DNA of 64,000 nucleotides. Source: Thioalkalivibrio thiocyanoxidans ARh2. Lineage in GTDB: Bacteria; Pseudomonadota; Gammaproteobacteria; Ectothiorhodospirales; Ectothiorhodospiraceae. The number at the start of each line of letters is the position of its first letter. Position 1 is the first letter of the stretch. The stretch is taken from NCBI RefSeq assembly GCF_000385215.1, contig NZ_ARQK01000055.1, positions 1 to 64,000 on the forward strand. The letters run 5' to 3'. Of the stretch, positions 1 to 7,196 are shown one piece after another. Under the pieces are notes generated by a model. It had not been told where the DNA came from. It worked only from the letters and a program-made list of their open reading frames with translations, and made no database searches. Position numbers and translations under genes: made by a program.

Positions 1-36
1 CAGGTCATGCCCAAGGGCACCCTCAAGGACCTCTAA
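1..36 (+). CDS. yajC: YajC, Sec translocase accessory subunit (3' end only)
   Basis: Only the last eleven codons and the TAA stop are in the window, reading QVMPKGTLKDL. YajC proteins commonly end in a PKGT-x-K-x-L tail, and the gene lies directly upstream of secD, its usual place in the yajC-secD-secF operon. YajC is a small single-span inner-membrane protein that associates with SecDF. The call rests on this tail and on the neighbours; the body of the gene is outside the window. Confidence 0.8.
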   Translation, partial: QVMPKGTLKDL

Positions 37-44
37 AGCCCAAT

Positions 45-326
45 AGGAAACACTGATCCATGTACACACTCGCGTTGGTACCCCAGGTTCTTCGAGACAA
101 GGCGCGCCGTGCAGCGGGTAGTGGTTCTACCCGCAAGCGGCGCAACGCTGGATCGGGGAACTTGGGGTACCAACCCCACAAGCCACTCAATGCAGGGGCT
201 CGGCCGCTTTTGCGCGCGCACGGCGTTGCGGCTCCCTTGTGCAGAATGACTGCACGGCAGTCGCCGCGCCTTGTTCGCACGCAAAAGCGACTCGAGCGCG
301 AGCGTGTACATGGATCAGTGTTTCCT
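45..326. repeat. Palindromic intergenic element, copy 1 (full length)
   Basis: A 282 bp element with terminal inverted repeats. The left end at 45-74 starts AGGAAACACTGATCCATGTA and matches the reverse complement of 297-326 at 29 of 30 bases. Inside are two more inverted repeats. Arm A (about 75-178) has GGTACCCC...GGGGTACC at its base and GCGGGTA/TACCCGC at its tip. Arm B (about 200-295) has CGCTTTTGCG/CGCAAAAGCG at its base and GTGCAG/CTGCAC at its tip. The whole could fold as a three-way junction. The two arms share a core (ACAAGGCGC...GCCGTGCAG...GGCGCAACG) in opposite orientation. No convincing protein is encoded. It lies between yajC and secD. Confidence 0.85.
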
Positions 327-341
327 TAAGGGTCTTCGAAT

Positions 342-2210
342 ATGCGCAATTCCTTTCCGGCGTGGCTGTACGCCCTGATCGTTGTCGTGGTGGTGGGCGC
401 GGGGCTCTATGCCGCGCCCAACCTGTTCCCGGAGGACCCGTCCGTCCAGGTCGGGAATCCGACCACTGGCGAGATCGATCAGAACATCCGTGAGCTGATG
501 GGGACGATCCTCGGTGCCCAGGGCGTCACACCGCATACGCTCGAGGAACAGGACGACGGCCAGATTCTGTTGCGGTTCGCAACCACCGACGAACAGTCGA
601 CCGCGGCCGAGATCCTGCGCAATGCGCTGGATGACAATCATACCGTCGCGTTGAACATGGCCCCGGCGACGCCCAACTGGCTGCGCGCCATCCATGGCCA
701 GCCGATGGCATTGGGACTCGATCTCCGCGGGGGCGTGCACTTCCTGTTCGAGGTGGACCTGGATGCGGTGATTGGCACGGCGATGGAACGTTATTCGAAC
801 GAACTGCGTGGGCGCCTGCGAGAGGAGCGCATGTCGTTCGACACCGTGGAACGCGATACTCGCGATCTGACGGTAATGTTCGAGAGCGAGGCCGAGCGCG
901 ACGAAGCCGAGAGCTGGCTGCAGCGTCAGTATCGCGACGAGCTGGTCTGGGAGTCGCGTGGCTCGGGTGACACGAGCCGCCTGGTGGCCACCCTGGATGA
1001 CGACCACCTGACCGAGCTGCGTCGCCAGGCGTTGCAGCAGAACATCTCGACCCTGCGTTCGCGGGTCGACGAGCTTGGTGTGGCGGAACCGATCATCGCG
1101 CAACAGGGCGAGAACAGGATCGTCGTTCAGCTCCCGGGCGTGCAGGATACCGCGAGGGCGAAGGAGGTCCTCGGGGCGACCGCGACACTGGAATTCCGTC
1201 TGGTGTCGGAGAGCGGCGATCCGCGGGAGGCGGACGAGACCGGCCGGGCACCTTCGGGCACGCGGCTGTATCACGAGCGGGATGGAACACCGGTGCTTCT
1301 GCAGCGGCAAGTGATGCTGACCGGTGAGTACATTACCGATGCCTCTTCCGGGTTTGCCCAGGACACGGGCGGCCCGGCAGTGTTCATCAACCTGGACGGC
1401 CAGGGCGCGCGCATCTTCTCGCGGGTGACCGGCGACAATGTCGGGCGCCTGATGGCGACCGTGTTCATCGAAACCACTACCGAGACGGTGGAGGAAGATG
1501 GTGAGCAGGTCATGCGCACCTCGCGCAGCGAGGAAGTGATCAACGTCGCGCGGATCAACGAGCCGCTCGGTGCGCGCTTCCAGATCTCCGGGCTGGACAG
1601 CAGCCGCGAGGCCCGCAACCTGGCGCTGCTGCTGCGTGCGGGTGCGCTGGCAGCCCCGATGTCGATCGTTGAGGAACGCACCGTCGGCCCGAGCCTGGGG
1701 CAGGAGAACATCGACCGCGGCATGCAGTCGGTTGTCATCGGCTTCATCGCAGTGATGCTCTTCATGGTGCTGTACTACCGGGTGTTCGGTCTCATCGCGA
1801 ACGTGGCACTGGCACTGAACCTGGTCTTCATCGTGTCCGTGCTGTCCATGCTGCAGGCGACCCTGACCTTGCCGGGCATTGCGGGGATCGTACTGACCGT
1901 GGGTATGGCGGTGGATGCCAACGTTCTGATCTTCGAGCGGATACGCGAAGAGCTTCGGAATGGGCTGTCACCGCAGGCCGCTATCGCCTCGGGGTATGAC
2001 CGCGCGTTCACGACGATCGCGGATGCCAACGTCACTACGCTGATTGCGGCTTTGGTGCTGTTCCTGTTCGGGACCGGACCGATCAAGGGTTTTGCGATCA
2101 CGTTGTCGATCGGGATCATCGCCTCGATGTTCACCGCGATCATCGTGACCCGCGCCATTGTCAACCTGACCTACGGGCGGCAGCGTCGGCTGAACCGCCT
2201 GGCCATCTGA
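342..2210 (+). CDS. secD: SecD, protein translocase subunit
   Basis: A 622-residue inner-membrane protein that, with SecF, uses the proton motive force to pull proteins out of the SecYEG channel on the periplasmic side. One membrane span lies at about residues 8-27. A large periplasmic region follows and contains the family motif GLDLRGGVHF at 125-134. Five further spans occupy the C-terminal third, starting near residue 465, with the conserved GMAVDANVLIFERIREE segment near 520. The length matches the family. The ATG is 15 bases downstream of repeat copy 1, and secF follows 16 bases after the stop, so secD and secF form one transcript. The repeat separates them from yajC. Confidence 0.97.
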   Translation: MRNSFPAWLYALIVVVVVGAGLYAAPNLFPEDPSVQVGNPTTGEIDQNIRELMGTILGAQGVTPHTLEEQDDGQILLRFATTDEQSTAAEILRNALDDNHTVALNMAPATPNWLRAIHGQPMALGLDLRGGVHFLFEVDLDAVIGTAMERYSNELRGRLREERMSFDTVERDTRDLTVMFESEAERDEAESWLQRQYRDELVWESRGSGDTSRLVATLDDDHLTELRRQALQQNISTLRSRVDELGVAEPIIAQQGENRIVVQLPGVQDTARAKEVLGATATLEFRLVSESGDPREADETGRAPSGTRLYHERDGTPVLLQRQVMLTGEYITDASSGFAQDTGGPAVFINLDGQGARIFSRVTGDNVGRLMATVFIETTTETVEEDGEQVMRTSRSEEVINVARINEPLGARFQISGLDSSREARNLALLLRAGALAAPMSIVEERTVGPSLGQENIDRGMQSVVIGFIAVMLFMVLYYRVFGLIANVALALNLVFIVSVLSMLQATLTLPGIAGIVLTVGMAVDANVLIFERIREELRNGLSPQAAIASGYDRAFTTIADANVTTLIAALVLFLFGTGPIKGFAITLSIGIIASMFTAIIVTRAIVNLTYGRQRRLNRLAI

Positions 2211-2226
2211 GCGCCGGGAGACCTGC

Positions 2227-3174
2227 ATGCTTCCGCATCTGAATTTCGCCGAATCGAATCTCGATTTTCTCGGCAAACGCAAATACGCGATCACGTTCTC
2301 GCTGATCCTCATCCTCATCTCCGTGGCTCTGCTGGCCACAAGGGGGCTGAATTTCGGGATCGACTTTACCGGCGGCACGCTGGTGGAGGTCGGGTATCCC
2401 GAGGCGGTCGAGCTGGACCCGATCCGCGACACGCTCGCCGAAGGCGGCTTTGCCGGTGCTCAGGTGCAGACCTTCGGCACTTCGCGCGATGTGCTGATCC
2501 GTCTGCCCCCGAGCGAGGATGACGACGATCCGGCCACGCTCTCCAACCGGGTGCTCAACGCCTTGCAGGACGGGGGGCCAGACGATCCGGATCTGCGACG
2601 TGTCGAGTTCGTGGGGCCTGCCGTGGGCGAGGAGCTGCGCGAGCAGGGCGGGCTTGCGATGATCTATGCCCTGGCGGGGATCCTGATTTACGTGGCGGTT
2701 CGGTTTGAGTGGCGGTTCTCGATTGGCTCGGTCCTCGCGCTGGTGCATGACGTGGTCATTACGCTCGGGATCTTCTCCCTGCTGCAGCTCGAATTTGATC
2801 TCGGGGTGCTTGCAGCCGTGCTCGCGGTCATTGGTTACTCATTGAATGACACTATCGTGGTCTACGACCGAATACGGGAGAACTTCCGCATATTGCGCAA
2901 GAAGGGTACCGAAGAGGTCATGAACATCGCAGTGAACAAGACACTGGCGCGTACGATCGTCACCAGTACGACGACCTTGCTGGTGCTGTTTTCTCTGGTG
3001 TTCCTTGGAGGGGCTGCATTGCAGAACTTCTCGATCGCGCTGATCATCGGCGTGATCGTGGGGACCTACTCGTCGATTTTCATTGCAGCCACCGCGGCTT
3101 TGTTGCTGGGCGTTGACCGCCAGGTGCTCCTGCCGGTGAAGAAGGAAGGTGCGGAGGAAGATCAGACGCCTTAG
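2227..3174 (+). CDS. secF: SecF, protein translocase subunit
   Basis: A 315-residue partner of SecD. It has one N-terminal span (about residues 20-40), a short periplasmic domain and five C-terminal spans. The family signature GYSLNDTIVVYDRIREN lies near residues 201-217, and the N-terminal GIDFTGGTLVEV motif is present. The ATG at 2227 has GGGAGA a few bases upstream. The stop codon TAG (3172-3174) coincides with the first base of repeat copy 2, so the element begins exactly where the gene ends. Confidence 0.97.
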   Translation: MLPHLNFAESNLDFLGKRKYAITFSLILILISVALLATRGLNFGIDFTGGTLVEVGYPEAVELDPIRDTLAEGGFAGAQVQTFGTSRDVLIRLPPSEDDDDPATLSNRVLNALQDGGPDDPDLRRVEFVGPAVGEELREQGGLAMIYALAGILIYVAVRFEWRFSIGSVLALVHDVVITLGIFSLLQLEFDLGVLAAVLAVIGYSLNDTIVVYDRIRENFRILRKKGTEEVMNIAVNKTLARTIVTSTTTLLVLFSLVFLGGAALQNFSIALIIGVIVGTYSSIFIAATAALLLGVDRQVLLPVKKEGAEEDQTP

Positions 3175-3469
3175 GGAATACATGATCCATGTACACGCTC
3201 GCTGCTTCGTCGCTTTTGCGTGCGAACAAGGCGCGGTGACCGCCGTGCAGTCATTCTGCACAAGGGAACCGAAACGCAGTTCCCACGCCTGTTTTTGATA
3301 ACAACGGGCAGCCGAGCCCCTGCTTCAATGGCTTGTGGGGTTGGCACCCCAGGTTTTCCGAGACAAGGCGCGCCGTGCAGCGGGTAGTGGTTCTACCCGC
3401 AAGCGGTGCAACGCAGGATCGCGGAACCTGGGGTGCCAACGCGAGTTTGTACATGGATCAGTGTTTCCC
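3174..3469. repeat. Palindromic intergenic element, copy 2 (inverted relative to copy 1)
   Basis: A 296 bp copy bounded by GGGAATACATGATCCATGTA on the left and the complementary TACATGGATCAGTGTTTCCC on the right, with TA directly flanking both ends (3172-3173 and 3470-3471). The B arm and the linker run in the opposite direction to copy 1, so the element is inverted. The A arm (about 3340-3440), however, reads in the same direction as in copy 1. One half of the B arm base has diverged and no longer pairs well. It fills the gap between secF and the terminator. Confidence 0.85.
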
Positions 3470-3500
3470 TAGGCGGCGAACGCATAAAAGGCGGGTACAA

Positions 3501-3537
3501 AAAAGCCCGGCAAGCCTTTGGCTGCCGGGCTTTTTTT
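3501..3537. terminator. Bidirectional intrinsic terminator between secF and the DUF302 gene
   Basis: A GC-rich hairpin with arms AAAAGCCCGGCAAGCC (3501-3516) and GGCTGCCGGGCTTTTTTT (3520-3537), carrying a T run on the plus side and an A run on the other. It therefore serves both convergent genes: secF with copy 2 from the left, and the exported DUF302 gene from the right. Confidence 0.9.
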
Positions 3538-3552
3538 GGCTCACGCTGACAA

Positions 3553-4071
3553 TCAGAACGCGAGCGCTTCCTTGATAATGCGCTCGACCAGTTCGTTCAC
3601 GTCGCGCAGGCTCTTTTTGGAGTCCTTTTCACCGACTTCGGGGACCGGCGAATAACCCATGTAGATGGTGCCGGGCTCGTCTGTCAGTTCGTAGATGGTG
3701 ATCACGTAGGGGCAGAACACCATATTGTGGGGGTCCGCCTCCATGGTGGCTCGCGAATAGGTCGCACTGCAGAACTCCACTGATCGGCCTTCCAGATAGA
3801 TGCCTTCGCCCCGTTCCTGATTCGCCGTGCGATCGAGCATGCTGGCGATGTGGCCGACATTGTTGACGACCATTCCCTCGGCGCTGATGGCCTCTTCAAT
3901 CATTTCGAAGTAGTGATCGAAGTCGCCCTCGATCTTGAATATGACGCGCTCGTCGGTCTCCATCACGGTCTCATAGGCGCTGGCCGTGGCGCCCAGTGCC
4001 AGTCCGGCGCTCAGGGTGAGTGCGATGGCCGAACGGCGCAGCAGTTGGGTCAATTGGGAGAATGCCTTCAT
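3553..4071 (-). CDS. Exported DUF302-domain protein
   Basis: A 172-residue protein with a clear Sec signal peptide (basic start, hydrophobic core, likely cut after ATASA near residue 32), so it is probably periplasmic. The mature part carries the DUF302 pattern: an isoleucine/glutamate-rich helix (residues 52-65), a short loop, and a hydrophobic strand around FCPYVITIYEL. Cysteines 101 and 120 are the only two and could pair in the periplasm. DUF302 proteins are common in sulfur-oxidising and other environmental proteobacteria, but no reaction is established. It is the last gene of a three-gene minus-strand group of exported proteins, 41 bases after the NlpC lipoprotein gene. Confidence 0.85.
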   Translation of the reverse strand: MKAFSQLTQLLRRSAIALTLSAGLALGATASAYETVMETDERVIFKIEGDFDHYFEMIEEAISAEGMVVNNVGHIASMLDRTANQERGEGIYLEGRSVEFCSATYSRATMEADPHNMVFCPYVITIYELTDEPGTIYMGYSPVPEVGEKDSKKSLRDVNELVERIIKEALAF

Positions 4072-4112
4072 GGTTCCTTCCTCGTCATGGGTTCCAGGGG
4101 GCCAGGCCCCGT

Positions 4113-4682
4113 TTAGTCTGCTGGGTCGAAGAAATGGCCCGCGAATTGGATCCGTGGGGCCCAGTACGGATTGTCGAGGTCCTCGATGCGAACCTGTCCG
4201 CGCGAGCTGGGCGCATGGACGAATCGGCCTTCACCGACATAGACCCCGACGTGGTCGATTTGATTCCCGTTGATTGCGAAGAACACGACATCCCCCGGAC
4301 TCGGGTCACCCTTGCGCTGTGTGGCGGACTGAGCCTGCTCGGAGGTGGTGCGGGGGACGTCGCTGCCGGCTTCGCGGTAGGCGCGCTGTACCAGTGCGGA
4401 ACAGTCGAGACCGTTGGCGTCGGTGCCGCCGTAGCGATAGGGCGTATCGAGGTGCCCAAGTGCCGCCAGCACGACTTCCGAACGCTTCAGCTCCGCTTCC
4501 GGCGCCAGGCTCATGGGGCCCTCGGCAACCCGGGGTTCCGGCTCGGTCTTGAGGGGTTCCGGTGCCGGGCCGCGCGGCTCCGGGCCGGCCGCGCAGCCGA
4601 CGAGGGCGAGCACCATCCCGATACAGGCGAACCCGTAGACGATCCGGGCCGCTACCGGGCTAGAACATCTCGGTTTCTTCAT
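4113..4682 (-). CDS. NlpC/P60-family peptidoglycan hydrolase lipoprotein
   Basis: A 189-residue predicted lipoprotein with lipobox LVGC (Cys30). A proline/glutamate-rich linker (about 31-60) and an NlpC/P60 domain follow. The catalytic Cys94 sits in GLDCSALVQ, His144 in DHVGVYVG and His156 in FVHAPSS, in the family order. Such enzymes cut peptide bonds in murein stem peptides from the outer-membrane face. The start overlaps the end of the upstream exported-protein gene by 23 bases, which indicates translational coupling. It resembles Spr/MepS-type enzymes in size, but I would not assign that name from sequence alone. Confidence 0.9.
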   Translation of the reverse strand: MKKPRCSSPVAARIVYGFACIGMVLALVGCAAGPEPRGPAPEPLKTEPEPRVAEGPMSLAPEAELKRSEVVLAALGHLDTPYRYGGTDANGLDCSALVQRAYREAGSDVPRTTSEQAQSATQRKGDPSPGDVVFFAINGNQIDHVGVYVGEGRFVHAPSSRGQVRIEDLDNPYWAPRIQFAGHFFDPAD

Positions 4683-5439
4683 AGCTTTCCGGTACCTGGA
4701 ACAGCGCCTCGCTCAGGGAATCGGTCGACAGGCCCGCGAGCCGGGTCGTGACGCCGTCGTGCTCGCGGACTTCAAGAGGAACCCCCTCCACGCGCGGGAG
4801 CAGCGACGCCCCCATCTGGGAGGCCATGGGGCCCCCGGCCTCAAGCGCGCGGAGCGACAGCTCGTAGAGCCGGTCCATCAGGGCGCCGAGGGTCTGGAAG
4901 TCGGAGTCCTCAAGGCCCAGAGACTGCGCGTCGGCGACGCAGACGGTGCTCTGGGGCTGGTCGTCGATCAGCACGTCGATCTCGCGGCAGACAAACTCTC
5001 CGATCTCGCGCTCTTCGCCGGTCTCGCGCGTGCGGATTTCGGCCTCGAAACCCTCTGGGCCGATGCCCAGTTGCTGCTTGAGCTGCTCGCGAACGTCGGG
5101 GGGGAGCTGCTCCATCTGGCGGCGAAGGTCGCTGACCATGTCCGTCATCGCCTGGATCTGCTGATCCATTACCTCGCGCGTGAGCGGCAGATAGGTCTGC
5201 TCGTCGTCGTCCACCACGGTCAACTGGTCATTGCGTGCGTCGAACAGCATGTACCCGGAGGTCCCGCTGATGGCCTCGTTCAGCTCCATGCGGATCATGT
5301 GATCGCGTACGAGGATCTGGCTCTCGAGGCCTTCATCGTCGATGTAATGCAGGACGGCGTCGGCCTGGGCAGGCAGGGCCGCTGCCAGCAAGAGGAGCCA
5401 GGCGGCCGGGAATAGGGCGAGCGTACGGGACATGGGCAT
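4660..5439 (-). CDS. Exported protein of unknown function
   Basis: A 259-residue protein with a Sec signal peptide (cleavage expected after ALPAQA near residue 26). The mature part starts with strands typical of lipoprotein-carrier-like or DUF4412-type folds (VLHYIDDEGLESQILVRDHMIRMEL). A helical, glutamine-rich middle (about 90-125) and a C-terminal strand-rich part with two cysteines follow. I do not recognise a specific family. Met1 and Met3 are both possible starts. It leads a minus-strand group with the NlpC lipoprotein and the DUF302 protein, so it may act in the cell envelope. Confidence is high that the gene is real and low for any function. Confidence 0.75.
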   Translation of the reverse strand: MPMSRTLALFPAAWLLLLAAALPAQADAVLHYIDDEGLESQILVRDHMIRMELNEAISGTSGYMLFDARNDQLTVVDDDEQTYLPLTREVMDQQIQAMTDMVSDLRRQMEQLPPDVREQLKQQLGIGPEGFEAEIRTRETGEEREIGEFVCREIDVLIDDQPQSTVCVADAQSLGLEDSDFQTLGALMDRLYELSLRALEAGGPMASQMGASLLPRVEGVPLEVREHDGVTTRLAGLSTDSLSEALFQVPESYEETEMF

Positions 5440-5484
5440 TCGCAGGTGTTGAGCCAGGCGCTATTGTGGCATGGAAGCCGGTGG

Positions 5485-7044
5485 TCAGGCGGGAACCGGC
5501 TGCAGGAGCTGGTGTGCCAGGGCGTCGGTGTCCAGCGGCTGCTCCGGGGCGACTTCCACGACGCCCTCGGCACTGGTCGGCCATTCCTGCTGCGGACGTT
5601 GCTGTTGCATCACCTGGTAGTCCGCGTCGGATGCGTCCTGACCGGCGGCCGCGCGCTGCTCCAGGCGCTCCTGCAAGACCCTTTCGCTGGCATGGCAGGC
5701 GACAACGGCGAAGCCCGCCTGGTGGCGGGCGGCCAGCTTCTGGAACGGTGCCCGCTGGGCGCGCGTGAGGAAGGTGGCGTCGACGATGACCGTGTGCCCG
5801 AGTGAAAGCAGGTTGTCCGCGCGCTGGCGCAGACGGTCGTAGATCTGGCCGCGGGCCTCCCTGCTGTAGGAGACGTCGTCCCCCAGGCGCTTGCGCTCGA
5901 TGTCGGAGCGCAGACGCAACGCCCCGAGTGCCTCGATGACCTGCGTGCTGATCACGGTCTTGCCGCTGCCCGACACGCCGTGCATCAGTACCAGCCGGGG
6001 GGTGCCGGGCTCGGTCAGGCGTTCGGCCAGTGCCAGGTAGCGTCCCATCTCGGCGCGGTGAGCGGCCTGTTCGTCCGATGGGAGATGGGACTCCTGGGCG
6101 TGGATGCCCTGCACCTTGGCGCGAATGAGTGCCCGGTAGACCTGGTAGAGGGGCAGCAGGGTAAGGCCGGCGATGTCGTCGCGGCCGTCCAGATAGGCAT
6201 TCAGCAGGCGCCAGGCATGGGCCCGGGCCTTGCGTGACAAGAGATCCATCGTCGTGAACGCGATCTCGGAGATTACGTCGATCCAGCGCAACTCGGGATC
6301 GAACTCGATGGCATCGAACGCCGCCAGGGTTTCGCCTTTTTCGTCGTCGATGTAGACGATGTTGCCCAGGTGCAGGTCGCCATGTCCGTGACGGATAAAG
6401 CCCTCGCGGTGACGCGATTCGAGAAGAGGCCCGAGTCGTTCAATCTCGCGCCGGGTCCAGTTCTCCAGCGCCTTCAGCCGGGCCCGGTCAGCCTCGCCAC
6501 GGATCGCTTCGCCAAGGGCCGGGAAGTTGTCCAGCATGGGCTGGGTCGCCGCTTCGGGGGTGCCATGCGGCGAGTCGGCGCCTGCCCGCTCGGTACGCTC
6601 ATGAAAGGCGGCGATGTACTGGCCGAGGTCATCCATGGCCGAGGTGGGAAGCTGATCCTTGTCCAGCAGGTTGTCTAGTTGCTTGCGGCGATCAAAACGA
6701 CGCATGCATACCGCGTAATCCAGTATCGGGCCTTCGCCGTTGATGCGAGGAGCCGCGGGGTCGCCGTTCAGGGTCACGACGTCGAGATAGATCTGGGGCG
6801 CGAGGCGGCGATTCACCTCCAGCTCGGTCTGGCAGTAGTACTCGCGCGCTTCCAGGGTGGAGAAATCCAGAAACCCCAGGGCCAGCGGCTTCTTGAACTT
6901 GTAGGCCCGGTCGCCCGCGAGGATGACCGTCGAAATGTGGGTGTCGATCCGCAGGATCTGATCGCCTTGAGGGGGCGAATCCGGAAACCCGACTGTGTCA
7001 ATCAGGGCCTGCAGTCGTTGTTGTTGTTCGTCCAGCGCGCTCAT
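5485..7044 (-). CDS. Aminoglycoside phosphotransferase-like domain fused to an AAA/zeta-like kinase domain
   Basis: A 519-residue two-part protein, with the start chosen at the ATG preceded by GGAGG. The N-terminal part (about 1-330) is a protein-kinase-like phosphotransferase. It has the HGDLHLGN catalytic loop near residue 225 and a following aspartate in AFDAIEFD. The C-terminal part (about 345-519) is a P-loop kinase with Walker A MHGVSGSGKT. This arrangement is known in proteobacteria as a conserved uncharacterised fusion; the substrate is not established, and antibiotic resistance should not be inferred. It is divergent from mrcB, with about 150 bases between the starts. Confidence 0.85.
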   Translation of the reverse strand: MSALDEQQQRLQALIDTVGFPDSPPQGDQILRIDTHISTVILAGDRAYKFKKPLALGFLDFSTLEAREYYCQTELEVNRRLAPQIYLDVVTLNGDPAAPRINGEGPILDYAVCMRRFDRRKQLDNLLDKDQLPTSAMDDLGQYIAAFHERTERAGADSPHGTPEAATQPMLDNFPALGEAIRGEADRARLKALENWTRREIERLGPLLESRHREGFIRHGHGDLHLGNIVYIDDEKGETLAAFDAIEFDPELRWIDVISEIAFTTMDLLSRKARAHAWRLLNAYLDGRDDIAGLTLLPLYQVYRALIRAKVQGIHAQESHLPSDEQAAHRAEMGRYLALAERLTEPGTPRLVLMHGVSGSGKTVISTQVIEALGALRLRSDIERKRLGDDVSYSREARGQIYDRLRQRADNLLSLGHTVIVDATFLTRAQRAPFQKLAARHQAGFAVVACHASERVLQERLEQRAAAGQDASDADYQVMQQQRPQQEWPTSAEGVVEVAPEQPLDTDALAHQLLQPVPA

Positions 7045-7196
7045 CACGCCTCCGTGGGATTGGCAACTCGCGATCGGGTGGACGGCTTTTGTGCCGATTC
7101 GTTCCCGGAAACACGGCCTTCGCGGCATGTCCGCGGTTCCGGGTCAGGTTAACATTGGGGCCATTCCTGTTCCTGGCCGCTGTTAGCACATACCCG

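Noticed and set aside
23-329. Several 80-90 codon frames on both strands in the first repeat, and similar ones at 2839-3575
   Set aside because: They fall within inverted-repeat DNA, so similar frames appear on both strands. They have no RBS and change frame between copies.
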